Shown: positions 1-10,800 of the stretch, piece by piece
Layout: every line of letters begins with the position of its first letter
Position numbering within the stretch: the stretch's first letter is position 1
Source of the DNA: Lathyrus oleraceus
Lineage: Eukaryota; Streptophyta; Magnoliopsida; Fabales; Fabaceae
Direction of reading: 5' to 3'
DNA length: 64,000 bases
NCBI RefSeq assembly: GCF_024323335.1
Contig: NC_066584.1
Span: 234,934,994 to 234,998,993, forward strand
Translations under genes and position numbers: made by a program
Notes under the pieces: generated by a model
The model's input: the letters and a program-made list of their open reading frames with translations, nothing else
What the model was told of the DNA's origin: nothing
Database searches by the model: none

Positions 1-632
1 TGTCTGAAGCCCTCCTTAAGAGGCAATACTTGTGTTTGTTTATCTTTGTGCCAAGCAGGTAAAGACCTCTTAAGAGGCAATTGGAAGATAAAAGGGATGT
101 GCAATCCATCCCCTGCTATTCAGTTGTGTCATTCACCCTGCTCACACCATTGTGTTGATGCATTGTGGATAATAGCCCAAGATCTTTGTTGTGTCAGTCA
201 TCTGTGGAGAAGAGTTCCTACATTCTGAACTCCCACACTTTCATTTGTCTGAAGCTCTCCCAGGCCAGGGATAGGAGTTGTGACGTCTTACCCTCACTTC
301 CCATTTCATGAGCCTCATTGTTTGCATATAGTGTGTGTGCTTGCTTTTTGTGCTTGTATGTGTTTGCCTGTGCTGTTTAGGATAGCTTGCTTCCTGTGCA
401 AGTTAGATAGAAACCTTAACATAGGGATCGTATGAATGATAACTTCTAGGCTCGAGTCGTAGTCTCCCTAGTAGTTTGTGTCTCCCTTTGTATCTGGTTA
501 GGTTAGAAGTTCTTTCCCTGTTAAGGGGAACTACGTCGCCCTGATCCTCATACCAGATGAGGTACGTAGGTAGGAGATGAGCTGATCTCTCCAGGCGCCC
601 TTTTTCTTTTTCAACCCCTTTGTGTGTGTTTG

Positions 633-922
633 GAGTCTGACGTAAGTCCAGCGATTGGCAGTTGGTTTCCTGTGTCTTGTTTGCTTGTTGGAGTCTGACG
701 TAAGTCCAGCGATTGGCAGTTGGTTTCCTGTGTCTTGTTTGCTTGTTGGAGTCTGACGTAAGTCCAACGATTGGCAGTTGGTTTCCTGTGTGTGTTTGTT
801 GGTTCGGAGTCTGATGTAAGTCCAGCGATTGGGATTCGGTTTCCATGTTTGCCTGTTTGTGTTGGAGTCTGACGTAAGTCCAGCGATTGGCAGTCGGTTT
901 CCTGTTTGTGTTGTGTTTTGTT
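633..922 (+). repeat. 58-bp tandem repeat, five copies, in Ogre A LTR
   Basis: The string gagtctgacgtaagtccagc (one copy has gatg) starts at 633, 691, 749, 807 and 865, an exact 58-bp period. The same five copies lie in the 3' LTR near 23083-23370. Solo LTR B has three degenerate relatives near 17164, 17223 and 17292. Because 58 is not a multiple of 3 and no frame has stops, long overlapping reading frames appear on the minus strand. I regard them as by-products of the repeat. Confidence 0.9.
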
Positions 923-1189
923 TGGCGTGCGTTAGCCGAGCTACGAGTGCTCTGATTCTTCCTCCAGTCAAAGAAGATACGTATGCATAGGATCCGACAT
1001 CCTAGCGAGCACGTTTTCCCTTGTCCCGAACTACGTCGACTCTGATGTCTGTGCCTGACAGACTACGTAGGCCCAGGATGCGATATCCTGCCGAGTTAGT
1101 TTCTTTTATCTTTCTGTGTCTCCTTCCAGCCTTGTGCGGTGTTTGAGCAGTTTTTAGCAACCTTTCTTCTATTCTTTTGTGCGTGGATC

Positions 1190-1205
1190 CCGTCGAGTAT
1201 GACAG
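1190..1205 (+). other. AGTA-loop hairpin, Ogre A 5' LTR
   Basis: The left arm CCGTCG is followed by loop AGTA and right arm TGACAG, a slightly decayed stem with one wobble and one mismatch. The 3' LTR copy (23641-23656) is better paired. It lies about 200 bp before the LTR end and just before a conserved stretch, gtgctaatacc. Confidence 0.6.
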
Positions 1206-1391
1206 ATGCGTAGGGGTGCTAATACCTTCCCTTCGCGTAACCGACTCCCGATCCCATCTTTCTCTGGTCGCGGGACCATGTTATTTCCAGGTTTACTTCG
1301 AGCGTTTCCTTTCCCTCCTTTGGGATAAATAACGCACGGTGGCGGCTCTGTTGTTTTGTTTTCCCGCCGTTTTTTCGCGTAATGCGGCAGC

Positions 1392-1409
1392 TGGCGACTC
1401 TGCTGGGGA
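1392..1409 (+). other. Primer binding site of Ogre A
   Basis: TGGCGACTCTGCTGGGGA lies 2 bp after the 5' LTR end. Its reverse complement ends in CCA, as expected for a tRNA 3' end. Ogre elements are reported to use tRNA-Arg. The same 18-mer marks elements D (28393-28410) and C (38644-38661). Confidence 0.92.
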
Positions 1410-2201
1410 TAATTAAGAGAAGTTGACCTCTTGCTGGTCCATCTTCCCTAAGCGAGTCTCTCCTAGCGCTCTCTAGGATAGGGTTTGGTTGCTTTTGCTG
1501 TTTCATTTATTGCATTCATTTTGTTTATTGTTTGCATTTATGTTTGCATTTATGTTTGCATTCATCATATATTCATTTGTGCTGGCTGTGCTGTGTTTGT
1601 CTCTCTGTTGGGGTGGGAGCTACATGAGGTAAAAGGCCCAATACCCAGGCTATGAGTGAAATCTAGGACACCTAGGAATAGAGTGATTCTTGGGAAGCGG
1701 GTGGTATTGCGCCACTTAGCGGAACTTGGTATCACGAGCAGTTCAGACTCTGATGGGGTATTATCGTTACATACTTCGGGTGTGTATATGATGATATTCT
1801 ATGAAAGGATTATTTATGCTGCGTTTCTCTCGACCTTACCCTGGCCTAGATGACACCCGTGATTGGGGAGGGAATGATCACTATTACAGGTACCGTTGGT
1901 GACTGGTTGGTGACTCTTGGGTCCTGTTGGTGACTTGGTTCTACATATTGGGTCTCAGATGATTTTTTGGGTCTCAGATGATTTTTGGGTCCGAATTCAA
2001 GCCGAAGCTTTGATCCTGTGCTCCGAGATACACAGCCAGCCAGTCGTGTTTGCATCATTTGCATCATAGCATGTTTATTTTCAAAAAAAAATAATGCATA
2101 AAAAAATGAAAAAAAAGTGAAAAAAGAGAAAAGAAAAAAAAGTTAATCTCTTCATGCATATCATTTCTCAGGTTCATTCAGGAGTCTATTCATTGTGAGA
2201 G
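1410..2201 (+). other. Ogre A 5' untranslated leader
   Basis: This is about 790 bp between the PBS and ORF1 with no convincing coding frame. It includes duplicated short strings (tgggtctcagatgattttt twice near 1960-1990) and an A-rich tract at 2083-2143. I see nothing else. Confidence 0.6.
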
Positions 2202-3826
2202 ATGGCATCCGTTCCAGAGTTGAAGCGGAAGACTTGCTCCTACAGTTTTCACCGTGAGCCATTGACGTCTTTGATAGAGTTGAGCAACCTTGTGACCGGC
2301 GGTAGTCAGAAGATGTTTGCTGATCAGTATGGGGATTTGTTGACACTATTGAGGATGGTGGTAGATCCAGTGCCGTTGCAGACTCTTCTACAGTTCTATG
2401 ATCCAGAGCTCTGTTGCTTCACCTTCTAGGACTATCAGTTGGCGCCCACTCTTGAGGAGTACTCCATTCTGCTGAACGTCCCGATCCAGTATCAGGTTCC
2501 TTTCTTGGATGTTCCAAAGGAGGTTGATTTCAGAGTTGTTGCCAGAGCTCTTCATCTGAGTATCAAGGAAGTGAGTGACAATTGGAAGTCGAGTGATGAT
2601 GTGGTAGGGTTGCCTTTGAAGTATTTGTTGAGGATAGCTAGAGAAGAAGCAAAGAAGGGAAATTGGGAAGCTTTTCATGCTCAGTTGGCTATCATGATTT
2701 ATGGGATTGTCTTGTTCCTGAGTATGCCTAACTTTGTGGACTTTGCTGCAGTCACTATCTTCATTGGAGGAAACCCGGTTCCTACTTTGTTAGCTGACAC
2801 TTACTATGCTATTCACAGTAGGCATGGTAAGGGTGGAGCTATCAGATGTTGTCTCCCATTATTGCTCAGATGGTTCTTGTCTCTTCTGCCAGTCAGTGGA
2901 CCTTTTGTGGATGCTCAGGGCACTCATAAGTGGACTTAGAGGGTTGTGTCTCTTACCTCCTATGATATCAGGTGGCAATCTTACCGGATGGATGTGCGTA
3001 ATGTCATCATGAGTTGTGGAGAGTTTCGTAATGTGCCACTTGTGGTGACTAAGGGTTGCATCAATTACAACCCGGTTCTTTCTCTTCGCCAGTTGGGGTT
3101 TGTGATGAATGGAAGACCACTTGATGCTGAGATAGCTGAAAGTGTGTATTTTGAGAAGCGGAGTGACCCTGATAGATTGGAGCAGATAGGAAGAGCTTGG
3201 GAGACCATTGGTGTCAAGGATGGAGCTGTTTTGGGGAAGAAGTTTGCAGTTGCTATGCCTGATTACCTTGATTGGGTCAAGAAGAGAGTTGAGACTTTGT
3301 TGTTGCCCTATGATAGGATGGAGTCTTTGCAAGTACAACCACCTTTGATCCTTGCTGAGAGTGTACCTGCTGAGCAGTACAAACAAGCCTTGATGGAGAA
3401 TCGTCGGTTGAAGGAGAAGGAACAAGATACCCAGATGGAGCTTTACAAAGCCAAAGCTGACAAGTTGAACTTGGCATGCAGGGTGAAGATGTTGCTAGAT
3501 TGAAGGGTAAGAAGTGATCCTATGAGGAGATGGAGGCACTGCTGAATGTAGAGCATCGTGAGTGCTTGAGGTTGCAGAGAGCTGAAGCCAGTTATCAGAA
3601 GAAGATAAGAGACTTGGAGAAGCAACTCAGAGACAAAGACATCCAATTGAAGAAGGAAGTTGACTTGAGACATGCATCAGAGAACCAGCTTGGAGGAGAA
3701 GTTGTGGAGCTCAAAAGACAACTGAAGGAGAAGATCATTCCTCTGCCAGAGTGTTCAGAATGCGACCTGTTGATAGACCAGTGCCATTATCTGAAGACGC
3801 TCATTCCTAGAAGTCATTTGTCTTAG
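2202..3826 (+). pseudogene. Ogre ORF1 (extra ORF upstream of gag), decayed
   Basis: A frame starting MASVPELKRKTCSYSFHREP runs from 2202 through 3503 but is broken by two in-frame TAG codons (2427-2429 and 2937-2939), both where CAG (Gln) would fit. A shift into another frame near 3500 leads into a C-terminal part (3530-3826) rich in heptad-like Glu/Lys/Leu, a likely coiled coil. Position between PBS and gag is the diagnostic Ogre ORF1. The function of this protein family is not established. It resembles plant proteins annotated only with a domain of unknown function. This copy cannot make a full-length product. Confidence 0.8.
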
Positions 3827-4228
3827 CTCGTATCTCTGTTGTTTATGTTGAGAATCACCTCCAGGCTTGTTGGATGGGATTCGTTATTGTACTCTGATCA
3901 TTTGGATCTTGGCTTGATTTGTTGTATGGTCCTTGTTGCTCATATCTATAGATGAGGTTGTTGATGCTTCACCTTGTGCTCACTATCTTGTGTATGTCGC
4001 TTCTTTGATTGTATTGCAGGTTGCCATTTCTTGAAAGATGAATTAGGCTCTTGAATGCTTGAGAAATGGTCATATCATGTGCATCATACGCATCATAAGC
4101 ATCATACACATATCATTTTGCATTACAGGTGTTCTTGCTCGAGACTTCTCACTCTGGTTCTTGTGTCAGACAGGATAGCTGATCAACGTCCGCACCGCTA
4201 CGCAACCAGATTGAATCAACAGAGGAAC

Positions 4229-7200
4229 ATGGACCAGGTTCAAGCAGAGTTAGCTGAGATGAGGGCTAACATGGCCCAATTCATGACAATGATGCAAGGG
4301 GTTGTTCAAGGGCAAGAGGAGCTGCGTGCCTTATCCCAGAGACAAGAAGCTGTACTCCCACCTCCTAGTCGTGCCTCACCGGTGGGTGCACCTGTGACCG
4401 ACAATGCTGCTGTTGTTGCTCCCATCAATGATTATGCCGTGGGAGATGATTTGAGGGGTATTCGGATTAATGGACAACCTCTTGTTGCAGAGACTGTTAA
4501 TGCCAGAGAAACCCGTGCTCCCGTTCGACATCCTGCTCCGCTGGTTGACAGGCAGGAAGACATGTTCACACTGCTTAGCAAAGACGATGAAGTTGTGGGA
4601 AGAACTGACGAACAAGATCGGAAAGTTGATGCCCTAGCTGAGAAGATCAGAGCCATGGAGTGTCAGAACTCTTTGGGGTTTGATGTGACTAATATGGGGC
4701 TGGTGGAAGGGTTGAGGATTCCCTACAAGTTCAAGGCGCCCTCGTTCGATAAATATAACGGTGTTTCTTGCCCTCGCACCCATGTACAGGCCTACTACAG
4801 GAAAATCTCTGCATATACAGATGACGAAAAGATGTGGATGTATTTCTTCCAGGATAGCTTGTCTAGGGCTTCCTTGGATTGGTACATGGAACTGAAGAGA
4901 GATTCTATCCGTAGTTGGAGAGATCTGGGTGAAGCCTTCTTGAGGAAATACAAACATAATATGGACATGGCGCCGAGCCGGACTCAGTTGCAGAGTCTAT
5001 GTCAAAAATCTGGTGAGAGTTTCAAGGAGTACGCCCAGAGGTGGCGTGAGTTGGCTGCAAGAGTACAACCCCCTATGCTGGAGAGGGAATTGACTGATAT
5101 GTTCATCGGTACATTACAAGGTGTATTCATGGACCGGATGGGGAGCTGCCCGTTCGGTAGTTTTTCAGATGTTGTGATTTGTGGGGAAAGAACAGAGAGC
5201 TAGATTAAAGCGGGGAAGATTCAGGATGTTGGTTCCTCATCTTCAAAGAAACCGTTTGCTGGGGCACCCCGCAGGAGGGAGGGTGAAACTAATGCCGTGC
5301 ACAGTGGAAGGAATGTGAACAGGGGTCAGTATCGCCAGGTTGCCGCTGTAACCATTCCAGCACCTCAACCTCGTCAACAACAGCAACAACAGAGGGTTCA
5401 ACAACCACAACAACAACAACGTCCGTTTCAGCAAAGACAGAGAATGTCAGATCGTCGATTCGACCCGTTGCCGATGACATACGCTGAATTGTTACCCGAA
5501 TTGCTCAGATTGTGGTTTGTTGAGTTGCGCACTATGGCTCCGTTGACAAAGATACCACCTGGGTATGATGCCAAAGTGCGTTGTGATTTCCATTCTGGTG
5601 CTCCGGGGCACCACATTAAGAACTGTAGGGCTTTTCATCATAAGGTCCAGGACTTAATTGACGCCAAAACTATCAATTTTGCTCCTGTGCCGAATATTGT
5701 GAACAACCCTATGCCGCAGCATGGTGCACACAGAGTTAACAATGTTGAAGGTGGAGAAGCTGAAGACTTGGTGGTCAGTGTTGGTGAGATTCAGACTCCG
5801 TTGGTGGTTGTGAAGGATCGTTTGTTGAATGGGGGAGTATACCCGGGTTGTGATCAAGATTGTTCAGATTGTGCTGGGTCAGAGAATGGTTGTGTACAGT
5901 TGAAGGCTGGTATCCAGAGTCTGATTGACGAGGGCTGTTTACAGTTTAGTCGGGCTATTAAAGAACGTGGGGTGGTGTCAACTGTCACCATTTATTTCAA
6001 ACCGTCCGAGGGACGTGGCCAGAGAACTGTTAATACACCTACAATTAGTGGTACTCCTGTTACCATTTCTGCTCCTGTAACCGTCAGTGCTCCAACTACC
6101 ATCGTTGCTTCGGGTAGAAGGTCGGTTGAGAACGGTAGGGCTGTGCCATGGAAGTATGATAACGCTTATTGCAGCAACAGAAGGGCTGAGAGTCAGGTTA
6201 GGCCAGTGAATCAAGCTCCGGTGACTATTGGTGTGCCTAGTAGAACTCCTGTGATTGTGGGTCCCGTTGTGGACAATGTTGGGGGACCAGGAGGTTTTAC
6301 AAGAAGCGGTTGTTTGTTTGCTCCACAACTGTTGAGGGATAACAATGCCGAGGCTCTTGCCAAAGCTAAGGGTAAGCAAGCGGTGGTTGATGAAGAACCT
6401 GCTCAGAAGGGGGCGCTTGAGGGTTCATTTGAGAAAGACGTGGAGGAGTTCATGAAGATTATAAAGAAGAGTGACTACAAGATTGTAGATCAGTTGAATC
6501 AAACTTCGTCCAAGATTTCTATACTCTCATTGCTGCTATGCTCTGAGGCACACCGTAATGCCTTGTTGAAAATGTTGAATCTGGCTTACGTGCCTCAAGA
6601 GATCTCTGTCAACCAGCTGGAGGGTGTTATTGCTAATGTGAGCACCAGGCATGGTTTGGGGTTCACAGATTTGGACTTGACGCCTGAAGGTCGTAACCAT
6701 AACAAGGCCCTGCATATTACTATGGAGTGCAAGGGTGCAGTGTTGTCTCATGTGATAGTGGATACAGGATCTTCGTTGAATGTTCTGCCTAAGAAGACTT
6801 TGCGCAAGATTGATGTTGAAGGGGTTGTCCTCACTCCGAGTGATCTTATCGTTCGTGCTTTTGATGGATCCAAACGGTCTGTTTTTGGTGAAGTCACATT
6901 GCCGATGAAGATTGGCCCGGAAGTGTTCAGTATTATCTTCTATGTGATGGATATTCAGCCAGCATATAGTTGCTTATTGGGGCGTCCTTGGATACACGCA
7001 GCTGGGGCAGTTTCGTCAACTCTCCACCAAAAGCTGAAGTATGTCTGGAACGGTCAGATTGTGACTGTGTGCGGTGAAGAAGATATTCTGGTGAGTCACC
7101 TATCCTCTTTTAAGTATGTAGAGGTGGATGGCGAGATCCATGAAACTTTATGTCAGGCATTCGAGACTGTTGCTCTTGAGAGGGTGGCTTTTGCTGAGCA

Positions 7201-7541
7201 GAAGAAGCCAAGTGCCTCAATTGCATCGTACAAGCAGGCAGTGGAGGTTGTCAACTCTGGTAAGTCAGAAGGCTGGGGCAAGATGGTGGACATGCCCGTT
7301 AAAGAAGACAAGTTCGGTATTGGTTATCAACCCCCTGCAAGTGGAGCAGATTGAGCAGAAAGGGCCGAGTACCTTTACCAGCGCTGGGCTGATGAATCAT
7401 GTCGACGTCTTTGCAACCGGTGGTGAAGACTGTGACAGTGATTGTGATCTAGACAACTGGGTTCGCCCGTGTGCACCAGGGGAGTCGATCAACAACTGGA
7501 CGGCAGAAGATGTGGTCCAAGTTACTCTTCAAACAGAGTAA
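4229..7541 (+). pseudogene. Ogre A gag-protease, one nonsense codon and one frameshift
   Basis: Gag begins near the Met at 4229, although the frame is open from 4055 and a conserved HRY.TR stretch precedes the Met. The Gag core has FDKYNG, SCPRTH and YAQRWRELAARVQPP. A TAG at 5201-5203 interrupts it where other elements have Gln (IESQIK). The same frame then continues through a Gln-rich linker, an atypical zinc knuckle C-x2-H-x5-H-x4-C (about 5580-5625), and the aspartic protease motif VDTGSSLNVLP (about 6757). Near 7330-7355 the frame shifts. The conserved tail DCDLDNWVRPC ends in the other frame at 7541. Expected product: capsid-nucleocapsid and protease polyprotein. Confidence 0.88.
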
Positions 7542-7786
7542 TTTTCTTTTGTTTTTCATTTTGCACAAAACCCTACGTTCTGCCCAAGGCGTAGTGGTTC
7601 ATTGTAGGGCCTCATCATGTTTTTCAATGATATCATTAATAAAGGACGTTTTGCAAACAATTTTGTGATCCCTGTCTTTCTGTTTTTTTTTTCATTTTTT
7701 TTCAAAAAAAAATAAAAATGGCAATGTTTTTGTTTTTTGTGACTTTCTTGAACTCTTTTTTCTAAAACAAAGCATTAAACATGCAG
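7538..7786 (+). other. Putative intron between gag-pro and pol of Ogre A
   Basis: A GT donor (7538, GTAATTTTC) overlaps the gag-pro stop codon. An AG acceptor (atgcag, ending 7786) follows a pyrimidine-rich tract. Removing the 249 bp joins ...QTE to IDLTD... and runs in frame into the Met at 7824 of pol. Ogre is known for an intron at this place that allows a Gag-Pro-Pol fusion. Element C has the same donor (34199 on the minus strand). Confidence 0.7.
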
Positions 7787-7823
7787 AATCGATCTTACGG
7801 ACTCCACTACGAACATTTCTGTT

Positions 7824-10800
7824 ATGGCTCAGTATGATTTCAATAATCCCATCTACCAAGCTGAAGAGGAGAGTGAGGAAGACTGTGAACTCCCTAAAGA
7901 ACTGGTCAGATTGTTGAAGCAAGAGGAAAGGGTCATCCAACCTCATCAGGAGGAGTTGGAGATTATTAACCTGGGTACTGAGGATGCCAGAAAAGATATT
8001 AAGATCGGGGCTGCTTTGAAAGAAGATGTCAAGAGAAGGTTGATTGAGATGTTGAGAGAATATGTGGAGATATTCGCCTGGTCGTATCAAGATATGCCTG
8101 GGTTGGATACCGATATTGTGGTACATAGGCTACCTCTCAGAGAATATTGCCCTTCAGTCAAGCAGAAGCTTCGGAGAACTAGTCCTGATATGGCTGTTAA
8201 GATTAAGGAAGAGGTTCAGAAGCAGTTGGATGCGGGTTTTCTGTCAGTTACGACTTATCCCCCGTGGGTGGCCAACATCGTGCCCGTGCCGAAGAAGGAT
8301 GGCAAAGTCAGGATGTACGTCGATTATCGGGATTTGAATAGAGCGAGTCCGAAAGATGACTTCCCATTACCTCACATTGATGTATTGGTTGATAATACTG
8401 CTCAATCCTCGGTTTTCTCTTTCATGGATGGATTTTCTGGATATAATCAGATTAAGATGGCGCCAGAGGACATGGAAAAGACGACATTCATTACACCTTG
8501 GGGCATGTTCTGCTATAAGGTGATGCCATTTGGGCTGAAGAATGCCGGTGCTACCTATCAGAGGGCTATGACGACTCTCTTTCATGACATGATGCACAAA
8601 GAGATTGAAGTGTACGTGGATGATATGATTGCGAAGTCGCAGACAGAAGAGGAGCACCTGGTCAATTTGCAGAAGTTGTTTGAAAGGTTGAGAAAATTCA
8701 AACTGAGGCTGAATCCAAACAAGTGTAGGTTTGGGGTGAGATCCGGGAAGCTGTTAGGCTTCATTGTCAGTGAGAAAGGGATTGAGGTTGATCCAGCAAA
8801 ACTCAAAGCTATACAGAAGATGTCTGAACCGAAAACAGAAAAGCAGGTTTGTGGGTTTTTAGGGAGATTGAACTACATTGCAAGGTTTGTATCTCACCTA
8901 ACTGCCACGTGTGAACCAATATTCAAATTGCTCAGAAAGAATCAAGCAATCAGGTGGAATGATGACTGTCAGAAAGCTTTTGACAAGATAAAAGAGTATT
9001 TACAGAAACCTCCAATCCTTATACCTCCAGTTCCTGGGAGACCGCTGATAATGTACCTGTCAGTGACTGAGAACTCGATGGGGTGTGTATTGGGACAGCA
9101 TGACGAGTCTGGTCGAAAAGAGCATGCCATATACTACCTTAGCAAAAAGTTTACCGACTGTGAAATCAAATATTCACAGCTTGAGAAAACTTGTTGTGCT
9201 TTGGCCTGGGCTGCTCGCCGACTGAGGCAGTATATGTTGAACCATACTACCTTATTGATTTCTAAGATGGATCCAGTGAAATACATCTTTGAGAAGCCGG
9301 CTCTCACTGGACGTGTTGCCCGGTGGCAGATGATCTTAACAGAATATGATATTCAGTACACGTCGCAGAAGGCCATCAAAGGTAGTATTCTGTCTGATTA
9401 CCTTGCCGAGCAACCAATCAATGATTATCAGCCGATGATGTTTGAATTCCCTGATGAAGACATCATGTATCTGAAGATGAAAGATTGTGAAGAGCCTCTT
9501 GTCGAGGAAGGACCGGATCCTGATGACAAGTGGACCTTGATGTTTGATGGGGCGGTGAATGTGACTGGCAATGGTGTTAGGGCAGTGCTTATCAACCCTA
9601 AAGGTGCTCATATACCTTTTTCTGCCAGACTGACTTTTGACGTGACCAACAATGAAGCTGAGTATGAGGCTTGCATCATGGGTATAGAAGAAGCCATTGA
9701 TTTGAGGATCAAAACTCTGGACATCTATGGAGATTCCGCTCTAGTGATTAACCAGGTCAATGGAGATTGGAATACTAATCAGCCGCATTTGATTCCTTAT
9801 AGAGATTACACCAGAAGAATACTGACGTTCTTCAAGAAGGTGAAGTTGTATCACGTTCCCCGGGATGAGAATCAGATGGCTGATGCCTTGGCTACTTTGT
9901 CTTCTATGATTAAAGTTCATTGGTGGAATCATGTGCCACATGTCGCGGTAAATCGACTCGAGAGGCCTGCGTATGTGTTTGCAGCCGAGTCTGTTGTTGA
10001 TGAGAAACCGTGGTACTATGATATCAAGAACTTCCTCAAGAGCCAGGAGTATCCTGAAGGTGCGTCAAAGAATGACAAGAAAACCCTGAGAAGGCTAGCT
10101 GGAAGCTTTTATTTGAATCAAGATGATGTGCTGTACAAGAGGAACTTTGACATGGTTCTGCTCAGATGCGTGGATAGACACGAAGCAGACATGTTGATGC
10201 AGGAAGTGCATGAAGGATCTTTTGGTACCCATGCTGGTGGTCATGCAATGTCCAAGAAATTGTTGAGAGCCGGTTATTACTGGATGACTATGGAATCCGA
10301 TTGTTTCAAGTACGCTCGGAAGTGCCATAAATGTCAGATCTATGCTGATAAGGTGCATGTACCACCAAGCCCTCTGAATGTCATGAATTCGCCTTGGCCG
10401 TTCGCGATGTGGGGCATTGACATGATTGGGAAGATTGAGCCCACTGCTTCTAATGGACATCGCTTAATTCTGGTTGCGATTGATTACTTCACCAAGTGGG
10501 TGGAAGAAGCTTCCTATGCTAATGTTACCAAACAAGTGGTTGCCCGGTTCATCAAGAAGGAAATCATCTGTCGTTATGGGGTTCCTGAGAGAATCATTAC
10601 TGATAATGGTTCGAATCTCAATAACAAGATGATGAAAGAGCTTTGTAGAGATTTCAAGATTGAACATCACAATTCTTCTCCTTACAAACCGAAGATGAAT
10701 GGTGCTGTAGAGGCGGCAAACAAGAATATTAAGAAGATTGTGCAGAAAATGGCCGTGACGTACAAGGATTGGCATGAGATGCTGCCTTTCGCTTTGCATG

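Larger units (their letters stand above)
1..1389 (+). repeat. 5' LTR of Ogre A (3' part only)
   Basis: This segment aligns almost base for base with 22365-23840 of the 3' LTR and ends in ...gcggca just before the PBS. Compared with the 3' copy it lacks about 87 bp near position 310. It holds 58-bp tandem repeats (633-922), three structured CTACG...CGTAGG modules (531-600, 941-1010, 1031-1095), an AGTA-loop hairpin (1190-1205) and a PBS-like sequence (1340-1352). The remaining LTR, about 3 kb, is expected left of the window. Confidence 0.95.

Noticed and set aside
403..971. Two overlapping minus-strand frames of about 146 codons in the LTR of A, repeated at 22854-23422
   Set aside because: They follow the 58-bp tandem repeat and have repeated peptide units in several phases. 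No family resemblance.
1392..1409. Possible tRNA gene fragments at the three PBS sites
   Set aside because: Only 18 nt complementary to a tRNA 3' end are present. There is no cloverleaf or internal promoter boxes.
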